Assembly: GCA_032871835.1 (NCBI GenBank)
Contig: CM065297.1
Span: 37,697,098 to 37,761,097, forward strand
Length of the DNA stretch: 64,000 nucleotides
Source: Dipteronia dyeriana
Lineage: Eukaryota > Streptophyta > Magnoliopsida > Sapindales > Sapindaceae
Direction: 5' to 3'
The notes below the pieces were generated by a model. The model was not told where the DNA came from and made no database searches. It saw only the letters and a list, made by a program, of their open reading frames with translations. Of the stretch, positions 23,671 through 34,923 are shown piece after piece (within the stretch, counting starts at the first letter, position 1; the number at the start of each line of letters is the position of its first letter). The translations under genes were made by a program, and so were the position numbers.

Positions 23671-25162
23671 TTGCTACTGATAAGACCCATAAGAAGGTCA
23701 AGAAAAAACAGAAGAAAAAGCAACTAGGACCTACTGAGAAGGGTACAAAAAAAGAATCCAAGATCAAAGGGAAGTGTTTCCTTTGTGGTGAAAGGGACAT
23801 TGGAAAAGAAGTTGCAAAAAGTCTCAAGAAAAAAAGGATGAAGGTAATATTAATTATCTTGAAACATGTTTTTTGGCGGATTCTATGGATTCTTGGATCA
23901 TAATATTCGAAGCCACTAATCATGTTTGTTTTCCTTACAGGGGTTTAATGAAAGAAGTAGGCTTAATGAGAATGAATTCAACTTGTGTTTAGGCAATGGA
24001 GTGTTTAAGAGGAATTTAATTTTAGTTTCTTGTTTAAATAAATTTGCTTATTTGGTTACTTTTAATAAAGCTTTTATTATAAGTAAGAATGACAAAATTA
24101 TTTGCAAAGGTACATTGGAAAATAGTTTATTCTATTTGCATGGAAATATCTCTCACTCGTTGGACACGGAATCAACGGAACCTAATCATAAAAGAGTAAA
24201 ATTAACAAAAGATGAAACCTACCTATGACATTTGTACCTAGTCCATATTAACCTTAATAGGATTAAAAGGTTGATAAGTGACAGACCTCAAAGTGACTTA
24301 TAGGTTGTTGATCTACCAACTTGTGAATCTTGTTTGGAAGGTAAAATGACCAAAAGGTCGTTTACGATCAAAGGCACAAGAGCCATCAAATGTTTAGGAT
24401 TGATACACGTTGATATGTGTGGACCTATGAGCATTCAAGCTAGAGGTGGATATGAGTACTTCATCACTTTCACGGATGATTACTCAAGATTTTGCTATGT
24501 GTATCTCATGAGACATAAGTCAGATGTTTTTGACATGTCCAAAGCACTTAAAGCTGAAGTGGAAAATCAGCTTGAGAAACGCATAAAAATCTTGAGGCCT
24601 GATCATGGTGGAGAATATCTATCTGGTGCGTTTCAGTAATATCTTATTGATGATGGGATAATTTCTCAGTTTCCTGCACCAGTTACACTTCAACAAAATA
24701 GGGTGGTTGAAAGGAGAAATAGAACTCTTTTGGACATGGTTAGGTCTAAGTTGAGTTATTCAACGCTTCCTAATTCTTTTGGGGATATTCATTACAAACT
24801 ACTTTGTACATTCTAAACGATGTACCATCTAAGTCGGTTCCTAAAACACCGCATTAGTTATAGACCAGATGGAAGCCTAGTTTACAACACTTAAGGATAT
24901 TTGGATGTCATACGCTCGTGTTAAAAGGAAAGAAAGAAAAGACGGAGTCCCGTTCAGAAACATGCATATTTGTAGGGTATCCAAAAGGAACAAAAGGATA
25001 TTATTTCTATAGTCCTTTAGATCTTAAAGTATTTGTTTCAACAAGTGCTAAATTTCTGGAAGAGGACTATATGAATAATTTTGTATCTAAAAGTATAATT
25101 TTCTTTATTGAGCATTCAGGAGATACAATTCAACAAGAGGTTTCACAACCAACCCAATTCTA
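23671..25162 (+). pseudogene. Element C gag tail, protease and integrase, broken
   Basis: Only the basic gag tail and the degraded knuckle (CFLCGE) remain of gag. The protease reads DSMDSWII followed by IFEATNH, so the catalytic DSG is gone. The pre-integrase (ESCLEGKMTKRSF) and integrase core (VDMCGPMSIQARGGYEYF, then RPDHGGEYL, where the second Asp motif is altered) follow. The integrase tail is at 24918-25163 (GYPKGTKGYYFYSPLDL). Many stops and shifts. Confidence 0.85.
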
Positions 25163-25199
25163 AGTTTCATACCAACACAATATTGACAATCTACCTTAC

Positions 25200-26778
25200 C
25201 TTGACGTAGTGAGAGAGTTGGTAAACAACTAGATAGATACATCGATCGATGAGAATCTGCCAAACAACGATGATCCTTATACGTACAAGGAAGCAATGAA
25301 AGATGTTGATTGTCTCCATTGAAAAAAGCCAATGCAATCCGAAACTGAATCTATGTTTAAAAATAAAGTCTGGTCTCTTGTAGATCTGCCCAAGGGGATA
25401 AAATCCTTCAGGTGCAAGTGGGTATACAAGAGGAAAAGAGGAATGGAAGGAAAGGTGCAAACCTTTAAAGCTAGATTAGTAGCTGATGGTTATACACAGA
25501 ATGAAGGTATCGATTATGAAGAAACCTTCTCTCCTGTGGCCATGCTTAAATTCATTAGGATACTCTTATCCATTGCGGTATCTCTAGACCTAGAGATTTG
25601 GTAAATGGACGTTAAGACAACTTTCCCTAATGAAAGTCTTGACAAAAGCATCTATATGATGCACCAAGAAGGATTCATTGAAAAGGGCCAAGAGGAAAAG
25701 GTATGCAAGTTGCAAAGATCCATATATGGATTGAAGTAAGTATATAGATTCTGAAACATAAGGTTCGATCAAGCCGTGAAAAGTTTTGGATTAATTCAAA
25801 ACCTTGATGAACCTAGTGTATACAAAAGGATTAAAGGCGACAAGTTGGTTTTCCTAGTTGTTTACATTGATGATATACTACTCATTGGAAATGATGTAGG
25901 TGTATTGACATCAGTAAAAGAATATATAGCAAAACAATTTGATATGAAGAACTTATGAGAAGCAAGTTATATTCTTTGTATCCAAGTCGTAAGGGATAGA
26001 AAGAATAGAACGATTGCATTATCCCAAGCTTCATACATAGATAAAATCTTGTATAGGTTTTCCATGCAAGATTCTAAGAAAGGTATGTTACCTTTTACAC
26101 ATGGAATCAAACTTTCAAAGGAACAAGATCCTATAAATGAGCATGAAGAGCAATTCATGAGTAGGATTCCATATGCTTCGGTAGTTGGAAGTCTCTTGTA
26201 GGCAATGCTCTACACTAGACCAGATATTTGTTTTGAAGTATGAACAGTTAGCAGGTTTCAATCCTGATCACTAGACAGTAGTCAAGCATATTATCAAGTA
26301 TATCATTAGAACGAGAGATTATATGCTTGTATACTCTATGAGGAATTTAATTCCCGTTGGATATACATATTCTGATTTTCAGTCAGATTCTGACTCAAGG
26401 AGATCAACATCAGGATTTGTGTTTACTTTTGGAAGAGGGGTTGTGATATGGTGGAGTATCAAGAAATCTTGTATTGCTGATTCCACCATGGAAGCTGTGT
26501 TTGTTACCGTATACGAGGCTGCTAAAGAGGCTGTCTGGCTCCACCAATTCTTGATTGACTTGGAAGTGGTTCCTGATACGAATAAGCAGATCGCTATCTA
26601 TTGTGACAATAGTGGAGCAATGGCTAATTCGAGAGAACCAAGAAGTCATAAGAGAGGGAAACACAATGAAAGAAAGTATCACCTTCTGAGGGAAGTTATG
26701 CATAAGGGTTATGTGATGATTACCAAGATCTCGTCAGCAGATAATCTAGCGGATCCCTTTACAAAGGCTATTCCATAA
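25200..26778 (+). pseudogene. Element C reverse transcriptase and RNase H, broken
   Basis: The RT N-terminus is open at 25332-25604. The catalytic VVYIDDILLIGND is kept at about 25857-25895. RNase H is nearly intact at 26323-26778: STSGFVFTFG, CIADSTMEAVF, YCDNSGAMANSREP, KYHLLREVM, ADPFTKAIP. Stops near 25602, 25737, 25957, 26201 and 26242 break it. The purine tract AAGTGGGAGA precedes LTR L5. Confidence 0.87.
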
Positions 26779-26851
26779 AAAAATTTGATGGCCATCTAGA
26801 AAACATGGGGATGAAAGACATGAAACAATTACTATAGAGTAAGTGGGAGAT

Positions 26852-28803
26852 TGTTGGGATTATGTTCGATAGCAAGAGTATAATAATGTATTTGACAATC
26901 TTTTCATACTAATGAAGTGATTTCTGGATTAACAAATCTTATAGCATTTATAGTTTTATTACTATAATTGTCAAAAGTAAATAATAGTCAAAAAACTATG
27001 AGAAAAAAAAAATTGTTCATACATCTAGATATGTATGAGGTAGACACAATTCTTTAGTTAGTCTTGAATAATATTCACAACTTAAGATAAAGGTTGGGCT
27101 TCTTTATTTTGTCAAAGTTATAGATTCTTTTGCTAGCATTTGAGTGGGATCAAATGTGTTATGATGAGTTTAAAATCATCAAAGTGTGGTGTCTTTGGGC
27201 AAAGAATCTATTGCAATGGGTGCATTGAATTGTATCAAAGTCAATTATTTTATCTAGAGCCGTCAAGAATAAAAGTTTTTACTTGAAGACAATCAGAGAG
27301 TCTATCTCAATCCTATGATAAATGATGAGCTTACAATTGCAAGTGTTATCATTTGAGCTACCATTGAGTACGATTATATAGCATAGTCTATTCTCGATAG
27401 TTTAGTGGTATTCATTTTTTAATCGATAGAGGATTTTATTTATAGATATGGACATCGTGGCTCCATTTATTAAATGATATTTGAACTTCATCATACAGAT
27501 GTTTTAAGGTATTGGATATTAAATCTTAACATTTTGTTTTCAATAAGGTCTATTGAAACATGGCTTCTAGACATGTCAAAATATCCAAGTTCAAAATGTG
27601 GTCGTATGAATAAATATGGTTACTTGGAGAGCTATAGGCGGTCTATGAGCTCTTGGCGGTTACTGGTATTCTTCACGAGGATACACTATCTCCAATAAAG
27701 TTGTCTAGGCTATGAATGAGCAATATTAACTTATTTCATCTTTATTTAAGAGTTCAATTTTAGTTTTTTAGTGGAATGAACTAAAATTAATAGATTAGAC
27801 CTAAGTGAATCATTTGTTGATTGTGATTAGGTTATGTCTATTGAAGCTTAAATTTAGATAGCCCGCCAAGATCCCCAATCCACACGGACTTGCATGGATC
27901 ACTTGATATATTCTACTTGACCAATTTAGGGGTCCATCTAGAGTTGTGTTGAGGCATCTAGAATTTTGTAAGAATGAGTCTGGTTCACATATTGACTTTT
28001 TATTAAGGTCTAATAGATTTAATAAAATAAGAAAAATAATATGCCTATATAATGGTGTTGGGAGGCAAAGCTATATAGTTTAGCTTGATTATATTATTTT
28101 TTATTTTATTATTTAATTAAATAGAAATTAATTAACTTGGTAATTAATTAATTAATTAATTAAAATTCAAAATCTTTTTCCTAGTAGGAGATGGTCTCTT
28201 AATATTATACTATTGTTAGTAGTATAATTAATTTTAAATATTATATTTGATAAGTTGATAAATAATAGGAATTATTTATCCAGTCAAATTAGGAAATATT
28301 TAATATGGTTACAAATACTCTAATGGCTTGGATTAGGAGTCTTGGTGTAGAGTAGAATTCTTCTTTGAAATGGATTCTTAACTACCAAGTAAATCCACCT
28401 AAGGAAAGGATTCTTGCCTACCAAGTAAATCCTTCATATGAGAGGATTTATGATCCTGTATATATCACCTCATAATTTTCGTCCTGCCCTATGCTTTTAT
28501 GAGCAAAAATTTCGGCAAGGTGATTTTCTAAGAGAGAATTTTGAGGGAGAAAAATTTAGTTTTTTGCTCTAGAAAATATTCAAGCAATTCAGAAATAAAG
28601 GTGTAGAATTTGGCAAAGGAGAAGAGAAAAAAGGAACGTTTTTGTTTTTGATAGTACACTAGTATTCTTTAAATCAAAAAGGTTTTATGTACAAAATCAA
28701 ATCGGGTTCACGCGAGTTTCAATCAAGTAGATTGATAATTCACAAGTGACCGGAGTTTTTGGATTTTTCTCTTGGAGGATTACTATAACTAACAATGAAA
28801 GAG
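26852..28803 (+). repeat. B-family LTR copy L5: 3' LTR of element C, interrupted by the viral block
   Basis: It starts TGTTGGGATTATGTTCG and matches the other copies to about TAACAATGAAAGAG. A matching LTR tail resumes at about 45306-45372. About 0.2 kb of LTR is missing between the two. Its hairpin is at 28204-28228 (arms ATTATACTA and TAGTATAAT, loop TTGTTAG). Confidence 0.82.
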
Positions 28804-28854
28804 TCGTATCTTTTTCTAGTGATGAATGAACTAACACCGAGATTGTGTCGGTAG
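28804..28854. other. Unassigned junction sequence
   Basis: About 50 bp lie between the LTR and the first text shared by both viral copies (TACACGTGTGATACAA). It includes an ACCGA/TCGGT inverted pair. It may be a remnant of viral leader, or filler DNA from integration. Confidence 0.5.
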
Positions 28855-28945
28855 AGTACACGTGTGATACAATGCCAAGTACCAACCAGTTATTAATATT
28901 AATAAATTTTACTTGTTTTAAAAAAATGATAATACTTATGTTATT

Positions 28946-29299
28946 ATGAGTATTATTGACATTATGAGTGCTATAGATGCTAAGTTAATAGATTTAGCTA
29001 TAAATGATCCCGAAAGCTTAGAATCGTTAAAGAAACATTATGTTGGCATAGTGGATAGAATTAATAAAGCTCTTAAAGATAAATATCAAGTGTTTGACAA
29101 TATATACCTTAGTACAAATCATAGGTGTACCTATTTCGAAAAAGATTTGCATGATTTAGAAGACATGAAACTTAATAGTGAAAATAAGATAAAGGAATTC
29201 GATAGATTACTTAAAGAGTACAGTCAAGGAAAATATCAACAGAAAAGCTTATATTCATCCTCTAAAGCATCAACTAGCTCCCTAAATGAACCAGAATAA
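28946..29299 (+). CDS. EPRV copy 1 ORF1, 117 aa, unknown function
   Basis: This open frame starts MSIIDIMSAIDAKLI. It is mostly helical by eye, with a charged C-terminal half, and ends Ser-rich. A homologue occurs on the minus strand at 42661-42996, where a possible longer start lies 42 bp upstream and a stop removes the last 20 or so residues. Its end overlaps the start of ORF2 by 14 nt. I do not recognise a family. It could be a small accessory protein such as those encoded upstream of MP in several caulimovirids. Confidence 0.6.
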   Translation: MSIIDIMSAIDAKLIDLAINDPESLESLKKHYVGIVDRINKALKDKYQVFDNIYLSTNHRCTYFEKDLHDLEDMKLNSENKIKEFDRLLKEYSQGKYQQKSLYSSSKASTSSLNEPE

Positions 29300-29489
29300 A
29301 GAAGTAGAATATATAAATCTTTGGATAAAAGAGTGTAAAAAAAAGAATAAGAATCTGTTAGAAGGTTGTAACTTACCAGGAGAAGAAAAGTTCAGTTTAA
29401 AAGCAAGATTACGCGGAATAACTTTAGCAGAGAAAAAATGGGAAGAAAATCTTAGACTAATAACTAAGAAAAGAAAGTTTGAACAATGA
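29286..29489 (+). CDS. EPRV copy 1 ORF2, 67 aa, unknown basic protein
   Basis: It starts inside the end of ORF1 and stops with TGA inside ATGA, the start of ORF3. Lys-rich, ending ITKKRKFEQ. The minus-strand copy at 42411-42614 is also open and differs at only a few residues. No known domain seen. Confidence 0.6.
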   Translation: MNQNKEVEYINLWIKECKKKNKNLLEGCNLPGEEKFSLKARLRGITLAEKKWEENLRLITKKRKFEQ

Positions 29490-29788
29490 ATTTCCATAAT
29501 AGCATGTTTTATAGTAGTATATTTGATAATGATTACAATACCTTTAATTGCTTTCTTAATATTTGTTTTGCAGGACCATTAGATGAGTTTATGTATATTA
29601 TACAAAGCTTAGATATCTTTGAAGCATGAAAGATTTTTGGTTTATTAATAATTAAAACTAGATTTCTTATTAGAGAACCATTGATCGAAGAAAAGCTTTA
29701 TATAGCAAAGATTTACTTTTTCAACCTTATAGAAGAAAATTCAAATGTGATAAGAAGACTAGAGTATTTAAACTTAGCAAATACATGA
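29486..29788 (+). pseudogene. EPRV copy 1 ORF3, interrupted
   Basis: A 100-codon frame (start MNFHNSMFYSSIF) carries an in-frame TGA at 29627-29629. It joins its neighbours by ATGA on both sides (29486 and 29785). The minus-strand copy is open. Product unknown; the N-terminus is aromatic and Cys-containing. Confidence 0.6.
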
Positions 29789-30138
29789 ATTTCAAAAGAT
29801 TAGAGTATATAGATTTAGAAATCACAGACTTTAAAAAGACTAAGATTAGTTTACAAAATAATACAAAGATTAGTTGCAATATTGAACACTTAGAAAATCA
29901 GTATAAACACATACCTCACACTAGTAATGGAAAACAAAATTTTATGGTAGATTTACTAATAAATTTAGGAAGAAGTTTAGAAGATAATATAGATAAAACC
30001 AATAATAACATTACGGAATTAGCCAAGTTTTTCCAAAATAGTAAAATTAAAATACTACAGTCAAACTTAGATTACATAAGACAATTGTTGAAAGATTTCA
30101 GTAATCAAGTTAAAAATTTCCAAGCACAACAGAGATAG
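29785..30138 (+). CDS. EPRV copy 1 ORF4, 117 aa, unknown, helical
   Basis: It starts at the ATGA shared with the ORF3 stop (MNFKRLEYIDLEITDF) and runs to TAG at 30136-30138. Rich in Asn, Lys, Leu and Ile, with likely coiled-coil character in the second half. The minus-strand copy (about 41761-42115) has an early stop and a shifted end. It overlaps the ORF5 position by 10 nt. Confidence 0.55.
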   Translation: MNFKRLEYIDLEITDFKKTKISLQNNTKISCNIEHLENQYKHIPHTSNGKQNFMVDLLINLGRSLEDNIDKTNNNITELAKFFQNSKIKILQSNLDYIRQLLKDFSNQVKNFQAQQR

Positions 30139-30299
30139 CTGAATTAAATAGAATAATCAAGTATAAAGACCCTAAACTAGTAGAAATAGAAATTAAAAGG
30201 ATAGTTGAAAAACTCCACAAAGAAGTAGAAAGTATAACAGAAACTCAGAAAGAATTAAAAGAACAACTCAATGTCATAACAAAGATAGTGGTTGAATGA
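30129..30299 (+). pseudogene. EPRV copy 1 ORF5, start codon lost
   Basis: The frame equals a 56-aa open frame on the minus strand (41600-41770). Here the start codon position is not ATG, but the rest of the frame is open to TGA at 30297-30299, which again forms ATGA with the next start. Very Glu/Lys-rich, probable coiled coil. Confidence 0.5.
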
Positions 30300-30646
30300 G
30301 TAGCATATTAAACAAGATACTAGATGAACTAACCATAGAAACTAAAAATAACCTCCAAATAGGTATAAGTGACGAAAAGTTTAATCAAAATAGTAATACT
30401 ATTATTCAAGGTCAAAATAACACTATAACAAAATTACTCTTAGAGGTTCTAACAAGAATTGATAAACTAGAAGAAAAAATAGAAAGGTTAGATCACAAAA
30501 GTATAAGTTCAGAATACTTAGCATGGTTAGTAAAAAGGATAGAAGTAGTAGAATCTAAAGTAGAATCTAGTAAACCCCTAGAACCTAAAGTAGATTTAAA
30601 GGATATAGTAGAACCAAAAGTTAATTTAAGATCTAGAAATAAATAG
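30296..30646 (+). CDS. EPRV copy 1 ORF6, 116 aa, coiled-coil, possible virion-associated protein
   Basis: It starts MSSILNKILDEL. Residues of about 40-65 form heptads (TKLLLEVLTRIDKLEEKIERL), followed by a Lys/Glu/Pro/Val-rich C-terminus. Small coiled-coil, basic-tailed proteins upstream of coat genes in caulimo- and badnaviruses are virion-associated and nucleic-acid binding, so that role is my inference. The stop is at 30644-30646 and the movement gene starts 1 nt later. The minus-strand remnant at about 41298-41603 is broken. Confidence 0.55.
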   Translation: MSSILNKILDELTIETKNNLQIGISDEKFNQNSNTIIQGQNNTITKLLLEVLTRIDKLEEKIERLDHKSISSEYLAWLVKRIEVVESKVESSKPLEPKVDLKDIVEPKVNLRSRNK

Positions 30647-30647
30647 A

Positions 30648-31537
30648 ATGGAATTAGCTAGGACTTCTAGTGTAAAGCAATCAACAGCTAGCAAAGTTAG
30701 GAACATACTAAATTATAGAAATAAAGGAAATGAAATTATAGAAAAAACAGAAGATCTAATTCAAGAAGAAGATGTCGATAAAATGCTAGAAGTAGGATTC
30801 AAGCAAGTCCAGAAAAAGAACCTTATAGGGAAGGAATATTAGATAGCCTAAAAAGTAGTTTATATGTTTATAAAGATGAATTTACAATAACTGTAGTCAA
30901 GAATAGAGAAGAAGTTACATTAATAAGTCCCCAAAGAGCAAAAGCAATTAAAATGAGTGGATTCTCCTCAATAAACTTAGGAGTAGTAATAATTGGAATA
31001 CTTAGCCAGACTAGAGAAGGATTAGATACAAAAGCACATTTGTATTTATATGATGGTAGATTTAGTAATCATGAACAAGCTCAGTTGGTAATAGCTGAAG
31101 TAGATCTCAGAAATAAAGTAGCAGTAGTAGGATGTCTCCCAAATGTAGACATAGATGTTAGTGAATTTTATAAGAAGATAAAATTAAGTATACAAACTAA
31201 AGGTTTTGACTTGAATGCAGAATACAAGAATCTTAGAATAAAAATATTTGTATTAGAAGGGTGTTACAATAAGTATCATAAGAAGTTTAGATTCATAAAT
31301 AAAAGCATAGTAGAACATTTCCATAGTGATTACGTAAGAATGCAAATACCTAAGAAATTAAATAACAGTGAGTTAAAAGGGTTGGAAAGGAAATTACCCG
31401 AGTTAGAAATACAAAACATAGAAATCCCAGAAGATAATAGTATATACATTGACAAGAATAATCAAGCTTTCCAAAAATTTAAAGACTATAAGGAACAAGG
31501 TAATATAGAAATAACTGAAGAAGAGTTTGAAGATTAG
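30648..31537 (+). pseudogene. EPRV copy 1 movement protein (30K-like), frameshifted
   Basis: The position between the small ORFs and the coat gene, the length (about 296 codons) and the core text fit a 30K-superfamily cell-to-cell movement protein: GVVIIGILSQTR, AHLYLYDGRFSN, then VAEVDL-like and RIKIFVLEG. Such proteins line plasmodesmata or form tubules for virus passage. A frameshift lies near 30828. The second half (30953-31537) is open. CP starts 2 nt after the stop. Confidence 0.72.
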
Positions 31538-31539
31538 CA

Positions 31540-34018
31540 ATGGATCAAGCCATTAATAAAGAAAAAACACTAATAGGAAATAAGGAAGTTATTATAGATC
31601 TAATATTTAGTAGGCCGTAAAGTACTTACCAGGAGAAATATTTGAAGAAATTTGTAATAATCTAGAATTTGATGATAAAGAAATTGATAAAATCCTTGAA
31701 GAATGCATAAATTATGAACAATTAAGACTAGAAGAATCAATAAACATTTAATACATAGAAGATGAGATATATATAGGTGAAGACAAAGCTAAAATAGAAA
31801 TAGGAGAAGGTAGTGGATCAAAAATACCAGATATAGAAGGTCTCCCAACTACCTCAAGGATAGAAGATTATCTAGAAAAAAGGGGAATACATGATTCAAA
31901 ACAAGAATATATAGATTTTAAGGACAAAAAAAAGGATTTATAAAGTAAAAACAAAGTTAGAAAGTTGGAGAAAATCACCGGAAGCTAAGGATATACTAAT
32001 TTTAAGTCTACAAGGACATAAACCTGACGAATGGAAGCATATTTTTAATAAATGGGAAGGAAATTTAATTAGACATTCAATGGAAGCACTTAGTAGTAAA
32101 GTGGATTATAAATATAAGCTAGTATATTTAGAAAGTATCCTAGGTTATAATGAGAAGCAAACTTACTTAGGATGGCGAGAATTTATGAAACAAGATGAAG
32201 AAAGAAAACTAGAATTAGAAGAATTTGAGGTCAATATTACAGTTCTAAGTTTTATAGATGGAATAAGAAAATGTCTACTAGGAACCTCAATGGAAGAAAT
32301 AGAAGATACTCATAAGCAAGTAAAGGCAATAAGATGTTTAGAACAATTAAAGATATGTGACTTACATTATTTTGATCGTTACGTAGATTTATTTTACAAA
32401 TATTGGAGTCAGATAGGTAGGCCTTATGATGAAAATCTATTGATGAAATTCGTTAATAAGCTACTAGGAAAAATAGGTGAAAGGTTATATAAAGATGTAG
32501 ACAAATGGTTTAAAGAAAAAATGAAAGGGGGATTATTTTGGCAAGTGTCATTTATACCAATGGTAGAATTCGTTAGAAAACGAATAAGAGAAATGTGTGA
32601 TAAAGAAAAGCTTAGAATGCAAGCTCAAATGCAATTTAGCAAAATGTGTGTGGATTTATATGAAGTACCAACATTAGGATGGGGAAAAAGAATTACAAGT
32701 TATTCAAAGAGCTATAGGAAAAGGTATAAGGAAAGGCGAAATAGATATAACCCTCCTTATAAACCTTATAGTATACCTTAAAGTAAACCTTACCATGAAA
32801 AATCTAAGCCTAGGCAATTTTTTAAGTATAAAATAAAATAAAAAGAATGTATTAAAAAAGGCCTTCAAGTATAAGAAAAAGATATATAAGAGAAAAATTC
32901 ATAAAGATTGTAAATGTTATCTATGTGGAAAGATAGGTCATATTAAGCCAAAATGCCAAGATTATAAAGAAAAAGTTAATTTAGTAGAAATAGAAGAATA
33001 TTTGGAAAATCTAGAAGAAGTTTACGATCTAGAAGAAATATCTGAAGATGAAAGTATATGTATAATAGATAGTTCAGAAGAAGAATCAGCTAGTGAACTA
33101 GAATCAGAAGGAAGCCATAATGAAGAAGAGCCAAGTAGTGAATCCGAAGTCAATATGATAGAAATTTTATCCTTTTTAGGAAAATATTGTTGTAATTGTA
33201 ATAATGAATTTAATAAAGGTTATAAAGATAATGCGAATTATTACTATGAGAAATGTAAAGTTAGTAGCCAAGAAAGTGAAATAAATAGAGCTGGAAGTGA
33301 GTTAATTTTGATAGATGTAGAAATTCTTTATAAGACAAGACGAGTAAAAACTAAAGCAATGATAGATACTGGTGCTAACAAATGCATCATCCATGAAAGT
33401 TTAGCCCCTAAAGAACATAGGACTAATTTAGAAGCATATATAGGATTAAGAACTTTTTGTGAAAGTACGATTCAGATAACAGAATGTTTAATAAACATAC
33501 ATATTAGGATTAATGGGAAAACTCATAATTTACCCCAAACATTAATTACAAATCAACCAGCAAGCTATAAATTTGTTTTAGGTTTAAACTTTATATTAGG
33601 AAACAATGGAAGCATGCTGATTACACCCAATGGTGTTAACTTCTTTAAAAAGTCAACTTTTGTTCAGCCCAAGCTAGAGACTAGTAATCTCCCCTATAAA
33701 AAGAAAGTTACAAACATAGAAGAGCCTATAAAATTAGAATATGAAAACTAGATACTAGAAGCCTTAGATGAAGAACCTAGTATAGATGCCTTACGCAGTG
33801 AAGAGTTGATAGAATATCATAAAGGAGTTTGTATGAAAGTAGATACAAAAGAAGATTATAAGGACTGGCCAATAGAGATAAGATAAAAGATAGAAGAGTT
33901 AGAAGAATTAAAAATAATAGGTGATAATCGTCAAAATAAAGATAGCATAGAAATGTATAAAATAGAAATAATAAATTCAGAAATTACAATAATCACCCAA
34001 GATTTACCATACAGTCTA
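31540..34018 (+). pseudogene. EPRV copy 1 coat protein-protease polyprotein, broken
   Basis: The start is MDQAINKEKTLIG. The acidic N-terminus is broken (frameshift near 31615, stop at about 31749, shift in an A-run near 31928). The coat core is open at 32080-32781 (DLHYFDRYVDLFYKYWSQIG), followed by a Lys/Arg/Tyr-rich arm and a CCHC knuckle at about 32920-32960 (CYLCGKIGHIKPKC). A second Cys-rich patch (YCCNCNNEF, later KC) and the retropepsin AMIDTGANKCIIHES at about 33357 lie in the open frame 33002-33751. A stop follows LEYEN at 33749. The piece ends at the junction with copy 2. Confidence 0.8.
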
Positions 34019-34921
34019 GAAAAAAATAGAATTGAATTAGCTAGGACTTCTAGTGTAAAGCAATCAGTAGCTAGCAAAGTTAGGAACATACTAAATTATA
34101 GTAATAAAGGAAAAGAAATTATAGAAAAAACAGAAGATCTAATTCAAGAATAAGATGTCGATAAAATGCTAGAAGTAGGATTCAAGCAAGTCCAGAAAAA
34201 GAACCTCTATAGGGAAGGAATATTAGATAGCCTAAAAAGTAGTGTATATGTTTATAAAGATGATTTTACAATAGCTGTACTCAAGAATAGAGAAGAAGTT
34301 ACATTAATAAGTCCCCAAAGCGCAAAAGCAATTAAAAAGAGTGGATTCTCCTAAATACACTCAGGAGTAGTAATAATTGGAATACTTAGCTAGACTAGAG
34401 CAGGATTAGATATAAAAGCACATTTGTATTTATATGATGGTAGATGTAGCAATCATGAACAAGCTCAGTTGGCAGCAGCTGAAGTAGATCTCATAAATAA
34501 AGTAGCAGTAGTAGGATGTCTCCCAGATATAGACATAGATGTCAGTGAATTTTGTAGTAAGATAAAATTAAGTATACAAACTAAAGGTTTTGACATGAAT
34601 GAAGAATACAAGAATCTTAGAATAAAAATATGTGTATTAGGAAGGTGTTACAATAAGTATCATAAGAAGTTTAGATTCATAAATAAAAGCATAGTAGAAC
34701 ATTTCCATAGTAATTACGTAAGAATGCAAATACCTAAGAAATTAAATAACAGTTAGTTAAAAGGGTTGGAATGGAAATTACCCGAGTTAGAAATACAAAA
34801 CATAGAAATCCAAGAAGATAATAGTATATACATTAACAAGAATAATCAAGCTTTCCAAAAATTTAAAGACTATAAGGAACAAGGTAATATAGAAATAGCT
34901 GAAGAAGAGTTTGAAGATTAG
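34019..34921 (+). pseudogene. EPRV copy 2 movement protein, broken
   Basis: It is homologous to 30648-31537 over its whole length. It begins at a recombination junction with microhomology and its ATG position is altered. The frame is continuous in length (297 codons) but has stops near 34151, 34352, 34393 and 34754. Its lesions differ from those of copy 1, which shows separate decay after duplication. Confidence 0.75.
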
Positions 34922-34923
34922 CA

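Noticed and set aside
28946..29299. ORF1-6 as host genes captured by the virus or flanking host exons
   Set aside because: The same six frames in the same order occur twice, joined to TAV on one side and MP on the other, in both orientations. They belong to the viral genome.
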